A stretch of DNA of 64,000 nt, taken from Enterococcus_D entomosocium (GTDB lineage: Bacteria > Bacillota > Bacilli > Lactobacillales > Enterococcaceae). The notes beneath the pieces were generated by a model. It worked only from the letters and a program-made list of their open reading frames with translations, had not been told where the DNA came from and searched no databases. Shown piece after piece: positions 49,480 to 58,171 of this stretch. Within the stretch, counting starts at the first letter, position 1, and each line of letters starts with the position of its first letter. The position numbers and the translations under genes were made by a program. Location: the NCBI RefSeq assembly GCF_030441895.1, contig NZ_JARJAS010000017.1; one strand, given 5' to 3'.

Positions 49480-49985
49480 CAGCCCACCCCATTTCTACGG
49501 AAAAGTTCTTGGATCTCCGTTTCTCCAATGTTTTGCTCAGGAGCAACGGCATAGTACTTGGCAGCGTGACGCTCTTCTTTCGTTCCGAAGCGTTCTTCGT
49601 AAAAAGCTTCTAATACTTCTTTGCGTTTTTCTAAGGCAACTTCGTCATGCATCGATTGCTTTTGCAACAATCGTTTGAAACGCCGGTTGTTCCTCAAGGT
49701 CAACAAAGTAAATGTCAGAACCAAGACCAAAAAAGAAATTCCTAAGAACAACGCCAAAAAATCAAAAGTCACTGCTTCTTCCAGATATGTCCGAAAGGCG
49801 ATCCGATCCGCCAGATTCGGTAAAGTCAGCGGTATGGCCAGCCAGACAAACGGAACCAAGACCATCAGCCAAGCAAGAATCGTCAAAATCGTTTGGCGGG
49901 TCTTCAAAGCAGAACGACCTTTTTGAAAATACGCATCGGTGACCAACCGTTCTTTGACTTCTTCCCGTGTCACTCGTTGTTTCAT
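49479..49985 (-). CDS. Two-TM membrane protein, probable partner of the GT2 synthase
   Basis: A 168-residue protein with two membrane segments (about 35-55 and 75-97) and a charged C-terminal cytoplasmic tail rich in helices (HDEVALEKRKEVLEAFYEER). Its stop overlaps the GT2 start (TGATG), indicating translational coupling. IcaD/PgaD proteins likewise have two TMs and sit beside the synthase, but I see no diagnostic sequence match, so the partner role rests on topology and coupling. Start ATG 49985 with AAGGAG 8 nt upstream. Confidence 0.7.
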   Translation of the reverse strand: MKQRVTREEVKERLVTDAYFQKGRSALKTRQTILTILAWLMVLVPFVWLAIPLTLPNLADRIAFRTYLEEAVTFDFLALFLGISFLVLVLTFTLLTLRNNRRFKRLLQKQSMHDEVALEKRKEVLEAFYEERFGTKEERHAAKYYAVAPEQNIGETEIQELFRRNGVG

Positions 49986-50039
49986 TTTACTCACTCCTTA
50001 AAAAGTATTTTTTTGCTGTGAAGAAAAAGAAGCAACAAA

Positions 50040-50066
50040 AGCAAGTCGTCTTTTGATGGACCTGCT
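50040..50066 (-). terminator. Probable terminator of the DUF697 gene
   Basis: AGCAAGTC (50040-50047) with GACCTGCT (50059-50066), one G-U pair; a pyrimidine-rich tail follows on the minus strand. Confidence 0.45.
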
Positions 50067-50083
50067 TCGTTCTTCTTTTTGAC

Positions 50084-50797
50084 CTACTTGGATTTCTTGC
50101 CAACTTTCAACGCATTGAACAGCGTGTGAAATTGGCCTTTAAAGGACATCACTTGCTCAAACACATCTTCCCCATCATTCAGCATCTTGACAGTCACCCA
50201 GCCTAATGCTTCGGTGATACCACTAGCCACACTGGCATTGATCGCAGCTCCAGCAACGGTGCCGACTGCTGGGACAAATTTCAAGATATTGCCAACGGCA
50301 CTGCGTCCAAAACTCACCACCACTAACTCTTTCGAGATACTCTTCGCTAACCCTTCACGCCACGTTCGCCCAAAAATGCGATACAAACGTGCCATCATCG
50401 TCATTTGAACCGGCACAAGTAACACTGCATCTGAAAAAGGAATCGGTGAACAGCCGATGATCGCCGCCGTCAAAGAAGCCGCATGGATCGTGCGGTGGGC
50501 TTTTTTCCGCGTTTCATCATCTACGCCAACCAAAAACTCTTCAAACACCTGATCAAATTGATCCTTGCTTTTCGCTAACACTTTTTCCGCTTGGGCTTTT
50601 GATCCGTCATAGCCTTTCATCACAAGGGCAGCCGATTTTTTCGGCATTCGCATCATGACATCCGCAAAAAAAGAAGTAAACTCCGCTTCTTCTTGCAGCT
50701 CCTCTCCCGTTTGACTTTGCTCGACTTGAACGGACTGTTCCGTTAATAATTCATTTTCGTTTTGTTTCTTTTTGCGTTTTATCCATGGTTTTTTCAA
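50084..50797 (-). CDS. DUF697 (YcjF-like) membrane-associated protein
   Basis: A 237-residue protein: charged N-terminus, then a helical region and the DUF697 core with hydrophobic helices (TIHAASLTAAIIGCSPIPFS, DAVLLVPVQMTMMARLYRIF, VVSFGRSAVGNILKFVPAVG). The family is often linked to GTPases or envelope stress, with no proven activity. The start is TTG 50797 because AAGGAG is 8 nt upstream; ATG 50830 lacks any site. It stands alone on the minus strand, upstream of the two-TM/GT2 pair. Confidence 0.82.
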   Translation of the reverse strand: MKKPWIKRKKKQNENELLTEQSVQVEQSQTGEELQEEAEFTSFFADVMMRMPKKSAALVMKGYDGSKAQAEKVLAKSKDQFDQVFEEFLVGVDDETRKKAHRTIHAASLTAAIIGCSPIPFSDAVLLVPVQMTMMARLYRIFGRTWREGLAKSISKELVVVSFGRSAVGNILKFVPAVGTVAGAAINASVASGITEALGWVTVKMLNDGEDVFEQVMSFKGQFHTLFNALKVGKKSK

Positions 50798-51012
50798 AGA
50801 AATGTCTCCTTCTTTCGACTCGTTGTTCATTTAAAAAATCAAAGTGAGCCATGATTTTGTTCCTCTTTCTATTTTAGCTCAGGTTTTTCAAGATAGCGAA
50901 AATGTAGCTTGAGAGAGCTTACACTTGCTAAAAAAATGCATATTTGCATCTTAACATTATTTATTTATATTATCGTTTTTTTATGCTATGATACACAAAA
51001 GGAGTGGATCGA

Positions 51013-51129
51013 ATGAAAAAGAAATTGAATTGGAAAGTCCTTTTTTATCTAGGCTTATTGACTTACTTTCTTTTAAGCGGGATCTTCGCATTCTTTGGAG
51101 TCGAAATACCGTTTCTTTATAAACGTTGA
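51013..51129 (+). CDS. 38-residue single-span membrane protein
   Basis: Starts MKKKLNWKVLFYLGLLTYFL and ends FLYKR. A basic N-terminus followed by one membrane helix (about 8-30) fits a small inner-membrane protein. AAGGAG is 8 nt before the ATG, and an extended -10 (TGCTATGAT, near 50983-50991) lies upstream, so expression is likely. No family is recognised. Confidence 0.6.
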   Translation: MKKKLNWKVLFYLGLLTYFLLSGIFAFFGVEIPFLYKR

Positions 51130-51231
51130 TCTTCACGTTTTCTCAGAACCATATCATTCAACTCTTTGCTCTATGTTGAGAGAATCCATCATTCTATCGT
51201 CCATTCAATCTAATCAGAAAAGGTGATTTTC

Positions 51232-51429
51232 TTGTCCATTTTATTTGATCTATTGCAGCTGCTTGCCGTTATCTGTATCGCGTATTTATTGTTCACAAAA
51301 AACCATTTCCTCAAACAATTAACACCTGTTCAGAAAATGGTCTTTATCGTCTTATGTGTTTCTGTGATACTGCCGGCTCTTTATGAATTTATTACTGGGT
51401 TTGCCCAGGGATTTTGGGAACGGTTGTAA
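51232..51429 (+). CDS. 65-residue membrane protein with two hydrophobic segments
   Basis: Hydrophobic segments about 5-22 (LFDLLQLLAVICIAYLLF) and 36-58 (MVFIVLCVSVILPALYEF) joined by a basic loop. The start is TTG 51232 with AAAGG 8 nt upstream; GTG 51223 overlaps that site. It lies about 100 bp after the 38-residue gene and may share its transcript. Function unknown. Confidence 0.55.
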   Translation: MSILFDLLQLLAVICIAYLLFTKNHFLKQLTPVQKMVFIVLCVSVILPALYEFITGFAQGFWERL

Positions 51430-51603
51430 TTCACGGTTCCTTAGGAAACACGCTGCCTTTACAAGACAAACAGATAGATCATATCTACCAGTCCTTTCTC
51501 CTTTTATTCAAGCAATGAACCAATTCTTTGGTGCTTAGAATACTAAGAAGAGAGGTTTTTTGTCTTTTTCTGTGTTAAAGTATTTTTTGATCGTACAAAA
51601 AAA

Positions 51604-51625
51604 GAACCCCTCAAAAGAGGAGTTC
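51604..51625 (-). terminator. Terminator of the groESL operon
   Basis: GAACCCCTC (51604-51612) with GAGGAGTTC (51617-51625), one G-U-type mismatch, seven T on the minus strand. Confidence 0.85.
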
Positions 51626-51636
51626 TCAAGGCTTGC

Positions 51637-53265
51637 TTACATCATGCTGCCCATACCCATTGATGGGTCCATTGCAGGAGCTGCTGGCGCTGCTGGTTCT
51701 GGTTTGTCGGCAACGACTGCTTCAGTTGTTAACAATAATGCGGCAACAGAAGCTGCGTTTTGTAATGCAGAACGCGTCACTTTTGTTGGGTCAACGATCC
51801 CAGCTTCTAGCATGTTTACCCATTCGCCAGTTGCTGCATTGAAACCAACACCTAAGTCAGCGTTTTTCAATTTGTCGATGATGACTGAACCTTCGTAGCC
51901 TGCATTTTCAGCAATTTGACGAACGGGTTCTTCTAATGCACGTAAAACGATTTTGACACCTGTTGCTGCATCGCCATCTGTTTCGATTTCTGCAACTTTG
52001 TTGATGACATTGACTAAGGCAGTTCCACCACCAGAGACCATGCCTTCTTCAACAGCGGCACGTGTTGCGTTCAATGCATCTTCAATACGTAATTTCAACT
52101 CTTTCAATTCAGTTTCAGTTGGTGCCCCAACTTTGATCACTGCAACTCCACCAGCAAGTTTTGCTAAGCGTTCTTGTAGTTTTTCACGGTCAAAGTCAGA
52201 AGTTGTATCAGCGATTTGGTTTTTGATCAATTGAACGCGTGCGTCAATTGCTTCTTTTTCACCAGCACCTTCAACGATCGTTGTGTTGTCTTTATCCACA
52301 ACCACTTTGCTTGCTTGACCTAAGTTATCGATGGTTGCATCTTTCAACTCAAGACCTAAGTCTTCAGTGATCACTGTACCACCAGTTAAGATCGCAATGT
52401 CTTCTAGCATTGCTTTACGACGGTCACCAAATCCTGGTGCTTTCACTGCGACAACGTTGAATGTTCCACGGATTTTGTTCAAGACAAGTGTTGGTAATGC
52501 TTCGCCATCAACGTCATCAGCGATGATCAATAATGGTTTTGATTGTTGTAAGATTTGTTCTAACAATGGCAAGATATCTTGGATGTTAGAGATTTTTTTG
52601 TCAGTGATCAAGATGTATGGATTTTCTAACGCTGCTTCCATTTTATCGTTGTCAGTTACCATGTATTGTGATAAGTACCCACGATCAAATTGCATTCCTT
52701 CCACAACATCTAATTCTGTTTCGATCCCTTTTGATTCTTCAATAGTGATAACACCGTCATTGCCGACTTTTTCCATTGCATCAGCGATGTATTGACCAAC
52801 TTTTTCACTACCAGAAGAAACAGCACCAACTTGTGCGATTGCTTCTTTTGAATCAACGATTGATGAAATGTTGTGTAGCTCTTCTACAGCCACTTTTGTT
52901 GCCATTTCGATCCCACGACGAATACCTAATGGGTTCGCACCAGCGGTGACATTTTTCAATCCTTCACGAACGATTGCTTGTGTCAATAACGTAGCAGTCG
53001 TTGTTCCGTCACCAGCGATATCGTTTGTTTTTGAAGCGACTTCAGAAACAAGTTTTGCGCCCATGTTTTCAAAATGATCTTCTAATTCGATTTCTTTAGC
53101 GATCGTTACACCGTCATTTGTAATCAATGGTGAACCGTAAGATTTTTCTAAAACCACGTTACGACCTTTAGGACCTAAGGTTACTTTTACTGTATCTGCT
53201 AATTTATCTACCCCACGAAGCATTGCTGCGCGTGCGTCTTCTGCAAATTTGATTTCTTTTGCCAT
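51637..53265 (-). CDS. groEL: Chaperonin GroEL (Hsp60)
   Basis: A 542-residue chaperonin subunit: MAKEIKFAEDARAAMLRGVD, LGPKGRNVVLEKSYG, the ATP-binding GDGTTTATLL, AVKAPGFGDRRKAMLEDIAI and the C-terminal Met/Gly tail (MDPSMGMGSMM). It assembles into double heptamer rings and with GroES folds proteins in the cytoplasm. GAGGTG precedes the ATG. It is second in the groES-groEL operon behind a CIRCE element. Codon usage is that of a highly expressed gene. Confidence 0.98.
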   Translation of the reverse strand: MAKEIKFAEDARAAMLRGVDKLADTVKVTLGPKGRNVVLEKSYGSPLITNDGVTIAKEIELEDHFENMGAKLVSEVASKTNDIAGDGTTTATLLTQAIVREGLKNVTAGANPLGIRRGIEMATKVAVEELHNISSIVDSKEAIAQVGAVSSGSEKVGQYIADAMEKVGNDGVITIEESKGIETELDVVEGMQFDRGYLSQYMVTDNDKMEAALENPYILITDKKISNIQDILPLLEQILQQSKPLLIIADDVDGEALPTLVLNKIRGTFNVVAVKAPGFGDRRKAMLEDIAILTGGTVITEDLGLELKDATIDNLGQASKVVVDKDNTTIVEGAGEKEAIDARVQLIKNQIADTTSDFDREKLQERLAKLAGGVAVIKVGAPTETELKELKLRIEDALNATRAAVEEGMVSGGGTALVNVINKVAEIETDGDAATGVKIVLRALEEPVRQIAENAGYEGSVIIDKLKNADLGVGFNAATGEWVNMLEAGIVDPTKVTRSALQNAASVAALLLTTEAVVADKPEPAAPAAPAMDPSMGMGSMM

Positions 53266-53297
53266 GATTTCATCACCTCAAGTATTTTTTATTTTTC

Positions 53298-53582
53298 TTA
53301 TTCTACTACTGCAATGATATCTTTTGCAGCAACGATCAAATATTCTGTTCCTTCATATTTCACTTCTGTGCCAGCGTATTTTTCAAACATTACTTGTTCG
53401 CCAACGTTGACAGCAACAGGAGCTTTTTCACCGTTTTCGAGCGTGCGTCCTTCGCCGACTGCAATAACGGTACCCGTTTGTGGTTTTTCTTTTGCTGCTG
53501 ATGCAAGCACGATTCCGCCTACAGTTTTTTCTTCTTCTTTTGCGACTTCGATAATCACACGATCACCTAATGGTCTTAACAC
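53298..53582 (-). CDS. groES: Co-chaperonin GroES (Hsp10)
   Basis: A 94-residue heptameric lid protein: LRPLGDRVIIEVAKEEEKTV, GGIVLASAAKEKPQTG (mobile loop) and TEYLIVAAKDIIAVVE. The start is GTG 53582, 7 nt after GGAGGG, giving the normal family length; an upstream in-frame ATG would add five residues and overlap the ribosome binding site. First gene of the operon. Confidence 0.97.
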   Translation of the reverse strand: MLRPLGDRVIIEVAKEEEKTVGGIVLASAAKEKPQTGTVIAVGEGRTLENGEKAPVAVNVGEQVMFEKYAGTEVKYEGTEYLIVAAKDIIAVVE

Positions 53583-53618
53583 GATAAATCCCTCCAATGA
53601 ATGTTATAGAATTTAGTA

Positions 53619-53645
53619 TTAGCACTCTCTTGTATCGAGTGCTAA
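53619..53645 (-). promoter_or_regulatory. CIRCE operator (HrcA binding site) of groESL
   Basis: TTAGCACTC-N9-GAGTGCTAA, a perfect 9-9-9 CIRCE, in the groES leader. It predicts heat-shock control by HrcA; hrcA itself is not in this window. No CtsR heptad pair was noticed beside it. Confidence 0.97.
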
Positions 53646-53743
53646 CTTACAGTTTCAATATTACTCATTTTCCCAAATTTTTGCAAGCCTTTTGCTAAAT
53701 TTTTTTTGCATTTCTATTTGATTGATAAAAATAGTAGGATTTT

Positions 53744-53772
53744 TTGTTTCTAGAAGCAACCTAGTCTATAAT
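53744..53772 (+). promoter_or_regulatory. Promoter of the CPBP protease gene
   Basis: TTGTTT (53744-53749), 17 bp, TATAAT (53767-53772). Confidence 0.65.
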
Positions 53773-53799
53773 GAAGCAAAGGAGTGTGAGGAAACAACT

Positions 53800-54444
53800 A
53801 TGTCTTTATCAAAATATTCTTTGTCCACGATTCTTACTTACGGCATCGTCTTTTTTCTACCGATCGCCTTCATCCCTAGCGGACATCAAGTGGCCGCAAC
53901 AACGATTGGTTATTTAGTTGGTGCTGCGATCATGTTTTTCTTGTATTTCAAACAAACGGAACCGTTATCGTTTGAACACAAAAGATCAAAAATTTCATCG
54001 ATTCTTATTTATGGACTGACAGGTATTATTGCAGCGATCTTGTTGCAAAATCTAGCCATTTTTATCGAATCGCTTTTCGGTGAAGTCAGTGCTTCGCAAA
54101 ATACCGAAAATATCATTGCTATTGTGCTGCAAAACCCACTGTTCGCCCTCGCGGCAATGGTTGGTGGACCAATTATGGAAGAATTTGTCTTCCGCAGAGC
54201 CTTAGTTGGCATCATTGGGAAATACAGCAATGTTTGGGTCGGTGTAGTGGTCAGCGCTGTAGCCTTTGCCTTTGCCCATAATGACAATCATCTCTTAGTC
54301 TATATTTTCTTAGGACTGTTCTTTTCTGGGCTTTATGCCTTGACCGGCAGCATTTGGACTTCCATGATTACCCATGTGGGAATGAACACTTTAGTGATTA
54401 TTATTCAGTTGTTGCTTCATTACGGCTATATCCAAATGCCCTAA
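53800..54444 (+). CDS. CPBP-family intramembrane metalloprotease (Abi/CAAX-like)
   Basis: A 214-residue polytopic membrane protein with about seven to eight segments. CPBP motifs are present: motif 1 MEEFVFRRALVG (EExxxR), motif 2 FAFAHNDNHLLVY (FxxxH), and a later VSAVAF region. In lactic acid bacteria such proteins are associated with bacteriocin self-immunity or processing, but no bacteriocin gene is adjacent. Start ATG 53800 with GAGG 8 nt upstream and the promoter well placed. Confidence 0.88.
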   Translation: MSLSKYSLSTILTYGIVFFLPIAFIPSGHQVAATTIGYLVGAAIMFFLYFKQTEPLSFEHKRSKISSILIYGLTGIIAAILLQNLAIFIESLFGEVSASQNTENIIAIVLQNPLFALAAMVGGPIMEEFVFRRALVGIIGKYSNVWVGVVVSAVAFAFAHNDNHLLVYIFLGLFFSGLYALTGSIWTSMITHVGMNTLVIIIQLLLHYGYIQMP

Positions 54445-54451
54445 AGAAAAA

Positions 54452-54486
54452 AACGCTACGCAGAAATTTTGCGTAACGTTTTTTTC
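54452..54486. terminator. Bidirectional terminator between CPBP and GH1 genes
   Basis: AACGCTACGCA (54452-54462) with TGCGTAACGTT (54470-54480), A-run before and T-run after. Confidence 0.88.
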
Positions 54487-54487
54487 T

Positions 54488-55918
54488 TTATACCTTCATG
54501 CCATTGGACGCAATCACTTGCTGATACCATGCAAATGAATCTTTCTTCCGACGATCAAGGGTCCCATTTCCTTCATTGTCTTTGTCCACATAGATCACAC
54601 CATAGCGTTTCTTCATTTCCCCTGTACCAGCAGAAACCAAGTCAATGATGCCCCACGGTGTATAACCTAATAAGTCGACGCCATCATAAGCTACTGCTTC
54701 TTTCATCATTTCGATATGGGCTTTCAGGTAATCAATACGGTAGTCATCATGGATCTGTCCATCCTCTTCCACTGTATCTACGGCACCAAAGCCATTTTCT
54801 ACAATGAAGAGCGGCAATTCGTAGCGTTCGTTGAACCAATTCATGGCGTAGCGTAAGCCCACGGGATCAATCTGCCAGCCCCATTCGGAAGCATCAACAT
54901 AGGGATTATCCACCAGATCTTGGCTCTCATCATAGTCATAGGTTGGATCATTTTCCTTACCTTTGATCGCAAAAGACATATAGTAACTAAAGCCGATGTA
55001 GTCAACACAGCCGTTTGCCAAAATTGCTTCATCTTCAGGGGTGATATCTAAATCAAATTGTTTTCTCTCAAAATAGCTACGCATATATCTCGGATAGTGT
55101 CCACGGGCATGCACATCTGAAAACCAATAGCGGCGCTGCATGGCCACCGTGGCTGCCATCATGTCTTTGGGATCGCAAGAATACGGATAGATTGGACACA
55201 TCGCGATCATCGATCCGATTTGAAACGCAGGATTGATTGCATGCCCTAGCGCCACCGCTTTCGCACTGGCAACGAGTTCGTAATGGGCTGCTTGGTACAT
55301 GATTTTTTCTCGGTCTTCTCCTTCGGTAAAGAACAGACCGGAATTGGTAAACGGCGCAAAATCTTCTTTGTAGTTTGCTTGATTGTTGATTTCATTGAAA
55401 GTCATCCAATACTTCACTTTCTTTTGATAGCGCGTAAAACAAACTTCTGCAAAGCGGACAAACAAATCGATCAACTTACGGTTACGCCAACCTCCGTATT
55501 CGGTAACTAAATGATAGGGCATTTCAAAGTGAGAAAGGGTAATAACCGGCTCAATGCCATAGCGTAAACACTCATCGAATAATTGATCATAAAAGGCCAA
55601 GCCTTCCTCATTTGGCTCGCGTTCATCACCTTTTGGAAAAATACGGGTCCAGGCAATCGATGTTCGGAAGCACTTCAACCCTAATTCGGCAAAAAGCTTG
55701 ATGTCTTCAGGATACCGATGATAAAAATCGATCGCTTCATGATTGGGATAGCTTTCGCCCGGTTGGATACCTTCCGTGATTCGGCGAGAAATTCCGTTGC
55801 CTCCTACAGTCATGACATCAGCGACACTCACGCCTTTTCCACCCGCACGATAGCCGCCTTCCAATTGGTGAGCAGCGACTGCGCCACCCCATAAAAAATC
55901 GTTTCTAAGTTTATTCAT
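54488..55918 (-). CDS. 6-phospho-beta-glucosidase (GH1) of the third locus
   Basis: A 476-residue GH1 enzyme: NDFLWGGAVAAHQLEGGYRA, acid/base in YWMTFNEINNQANY, nucleophile in LFIVENGFGAVD, phosphate site GEMKKRYGVIYVDKDNEG. It lies 25 bp downstream of the EIIC gene in the same operon. It is closer in style to the two enzymes of the first locus than to the one at 45.8 kb. Confidence 0.93.
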   Translation of the reverse strand: MNKLRNDFLWGGAVAAHQLEGGYRAGGKGVSVADVMTVGGNGISRRITEGIQPGESYPNHEAIDFYHRYPEDIKLFAELGLKCFRTSIAWTRIFPKGDEREPNEEGLAFYDQLFDECLRYGIEPVITLSHFEMPYHLVTEYGGWRNRKLIDLFVRFAEVCFTRYQKKVKYWMTFNEINNQANYKEDFAPFTNSGLFFTEGEDREKIMYQAAHYELVASAKAVALGHAINPAFQIGSMIAMCPIYPYSCDPKDMMAATVAMQRRYWFSDVHARGHYPRYMRSYFERKQFDLDITPEDEAILANGCVDYIGFSYYMSFAIKGKENDPTYDYDESQDLVDNPYVDASEWGWQIDPVGLRYAMNWFNERYELPLFIVENGFGAVDTVEEDGQIHDDYRIDYLKAHIEMMKEAVAYDGVDLLGYTPWGIIDLVSAGTGEMKKRYGVIYVDKDNEGNGTLDRRKKDSFAWYQQVIASNGMKV

Positions 55919-55943
55919 TTCTGTTCAACCTGCTTCCTTGGTA

Positions 55944-57236
55944 TTAAACGATCTCTGTTTCTTGTTTATAGTTCAAACTATCGACCTTACGAATGAAAGG
56001 ATAGTAAATAAAGAAGCCGATTGCTAAAACAACAAATTGTAAAATAGCGGTCCGGATGCCCCCTACTAGAAATCCTGAAATGATCGGTGGGGTCGTCCAC
56101 GGAACTTGCACAGCAGTAAATAGCGGTACGATACCGGTATAAAGTGCAAAATACGTGATCACGCCTGAAACCATCGGTGTCAAAATAAATGGTAATACCA
56201 TGATCGGATTCATGACGATCGGTGTCGCAAAAATAATTGGTTCATTGATATTAAAGAATGCTGGGATCAAGGAGAGACGTCCTAATTGTTTGAACTGCGC
56301 TGAACGGGCAAAAGCCACCATATATAGCACGATGCCAATCGTCATTCCTGCGCCAGTTACCGTCATAAATTGATCTAAAAACTGTTGGGTCACGATGTGT
56401 CCCCCATTTTCCAATGTCAATGCTTTACCAGATTCAAGAATAGCCGTATTTGCTAATGAATTGGCTTGTAAAATCGGCCCCATGATGCCGCCCACGATCG
56501 TCGAACCATGAACCCCGAAGAACCACAAGAATGGTACTAAGAAGCCTAGCATCATTGCACCGCCAAGAGAATCCGTCACACCTTGCATCGGACTTTGAAT
56601 CACGGTGTAGATCCATTCGACCACGGTTGTCTGAAAGACTTTATCAAAGAAAACATAAATGCCTAATGCGATGGTCGTCAAAACAGCTGCCGGAATCAAC
56701 GCTGTAAATGAGTTTGCAACATTGGTCGGTACTTGTTCTGGCAGTTTGATCCGGATGTCGCGTTTTAAGAACCAAGTATAGCCCCAACCCACAAAAAGCC
56801 CTACTAAGATGGCACTGATCATGCCTTGTCCACCAGTCCATGTTTTATCAATGACATTTGCGATGGTCACATTTGCTTCAGCATCCGTTACACTTGACTC
56901 CATAGTTAATAAGAAAATAACTAAACCAATCATTCCTGCAGGGAGTCCTTCGTAACCTTCTGCTTTTACATACGAATAGGCGATGCCCATTACGGCGAAA
57001 AAGGCCATAATTGCAAAAGAGGCGCCATAGGCTTGGTTGAAGTATTCACCTAAGCCGCTATTCGTTACCCAATCCGCAATCGACTGGACGGGAAAGTTTG
57101 CTAACAGTAAGAAAATCGATCCTACGATTGAAAAGGGCATCGTATAAAGCATACCGTTTCTTAATGCAGTGATTGCTTTCGTATTAACAAATTTTAATAT
57201 TGGAGGTAATAATTTCTCATTGATCCATTCGTTCAT
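55944..57236 (-). CDS. PTS cellobiose-family EIIC permease (stand-alone)
   Basis: A 430-residue Lac/CelB-type EIIC: ITALRNGMLYTMPFSIVGSI, FLVPFLWFFGVHGSTIVGGI, FFNINEPIIFATPIVMNPIM and VPWTTPPIISGFLVGG. About ten membrane segments. As at 44.5 kb, EIIA and EIIB partners are missing from the locus. First gene of the EIIC-GH1 operon, with a cre site upstream. GGAGTG precedes the ATG. Confidence 0.92.
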   Translation of the reverse strand: MNEWINEKLLPPILKFVNTKAITALRNGMLYTMPFSIVGSIFLLLANFPVQSIADWVTNSGLGEYFNQAYGASFAIMAFFAVMGIAYSYVKAEGYEGLPAGMIGLVIFLLTMESSVTDAEANVTIANVIDKTWTGGQGMISAILVGLFVGWGYTWFLKRDIRIKLPEQVPTNVANSFTALIPAAVLTTIALGIYVFFDKVFQTTVVEWIYTVIQSPMQGVTDSLGGAMMLGFLVPFLWFFGVHGSTIVGGIMGPILQANSLANTAILESGKALTLENGGHIVTQQFLDQFMTVTGAGMTIGIVLYMVAFARSAQFKQLGRLSLIPAFFNINEPIIFATPIVMNPIMVLPFILTPMVSGVITYFALYTGIVPLFTAVQVPWTTPPIISGFLVGGIRTAILQFVVLAIGFFIYYPFIRKVDSLNYKQETEIV

Positions 57237-57276
57237 CTCACATCACTCCTAAAATAAAATTCCATCCACCGGCCAG

Positions 57277-57290
57277 TGAATTCGCTTACA
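57277..57290 (-). promoter_or_regulatory. cre site (CcpA) of the third beta-glucoside operon
   Basis: TGTAAGCGAATTCA on the minus strand, a full match to TGNAANCGNWNNCA, between the start codon and the likely promoter. Confidence 0.65.
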
Positions 57291-57360
57291 AATGAATCTT
57301 AATGGATAATATTCCCCTTGCCTATAGCTTTTCTAAGTTATGAAACATGTTCCAACAAAA

Positions 57361-57382
57361 AAAACAGCCGAAGCTGTTTTTT
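57361..57382. terminator. Terminator of the rpiR gene
   Basis: AAAACAGC-CGAA-GCTGTTTT tetraloop hairpin (57361-57380) with A/T runs on both sides. Confidence 0.88.
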
Positions 57383-57391
57383 TACGATCGC

Positions 57392-58129
57392 TTAGATTTG
57401 CTTGTAGACTTGATGGGCTAGAAGTTCGATCAATGTAATCACCGGGACTTGCGTTGTCAGGTTCAAATCGACTTCTTTTCCGCCACTTACGACGGGCATA
57501 TAATACGATATATTGTAGTCTGCCATTTGGGCGATCGTCGATTTTTCATCATTGGTGATGCTGAGTACTTTTGCTCCATAGCGTTTGAAGTCCTCCGTTT
57601 GCTTGATCATTTGAATGGTTTCACCCGACACCGATAAAATGATCGCTAACGTATTTTCCATTCCGCGGGGCGGTACTGGCAAAAAGGGATCAACGATGCT
57701 ATAAGCATTGATGCCTAAGTTGGCAAAATAGCGACTGCCATAGGTGCCCAGAATGCCGCTTGTGCCGATACCGGAAAACGCCACATGGCGTGCGGAAAGA
57801 ATCAATTCTACTGCCGGCTGGATAAACTTACGGTAATCTTCATTATTGACTTTTTTTAAGAATGTATTGACTTGAATCGTTGCATCATAGAAAAGATCAA
57901 ACGCTCGTGCGTCTTGTTCCTTTTTTTGACAGATTGCATACTTTAACTCTGAATATCCACGATAGCCCAATTTCGTGATACATCGTAAAATCGTCGACGT
58001 TGAGACGTGGCATGCAGCTGACAATTCGCGAATCGTCAGATGATCGATCTCTTCAAAATGCTGGACAATGTATTTATAAACTGCCATTTCAAGCTCGTTC
58101 AAAGTCTTGATTTTTTCTTCATCAAACAT
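57392..58129 (-). CDS. RpiR/MurR-family regulator of the third beta-glucoside locus
   Basis: A 245-residue regulator: RpiR helix-turn-helix (about 15-75: HLTIRELSAACHVSTSTILR, CITKLGYRGYSELKY) and SIS domain (about 115-240: VAFSGIGTSGILGTYGSRYF, LAIILSVSGETIQM). Start ATG 58129 with GGAGG 7 nt upstream. It lies 42 bp after walJ in the same direction with no visible terminator, so wal-operon read-through may contribute to its expression. It presumably controls the EIIC-GH1 operon downstream. Confidence 0.9.
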   Translation of the reverse strand: MFDEEKIKTLNELEMAVYKYIVQHFEEIDHLTIRELSAACHVSTSTILRCITKLGYRGYSELKYAICQKKEQDARAFDLFYDATIQVNTFLKKVNNEDYRKFIQPAVELILSARHVAFSGIGTSGILGTYGSRYFANLGINAYSIVDPFLPVPPRGMENTLAIILSVSGETIQMIKQTEDFKRYGAKVLSITNDEKSTIAQMADYNISYYMPVVSGGKEVDLNLTTQVPVITLIELLAHQVYKQI

Positions 58130-58171
58130 CCCACTGCCTCCACCCAACAAATTCATCGCTCTGATGATCGA

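Noticed and set aside
51223..51231. GTG at 51223 as start of the 65-residue gene
   Set aside because: It overlaps the AAAGG ribosome binding site; TTG 51232 has proper spacing.
53722..53799. N-terminal extension of the CPBP protease
   Set aside because: The extension spans the promoter boxes, so it would not be transcribed.
53800..54444. CPBP protein as a bacteriocin immunity gene
   Set aside because: No bacteriocin precursor, leader peptide or transporter gene is adjacent.
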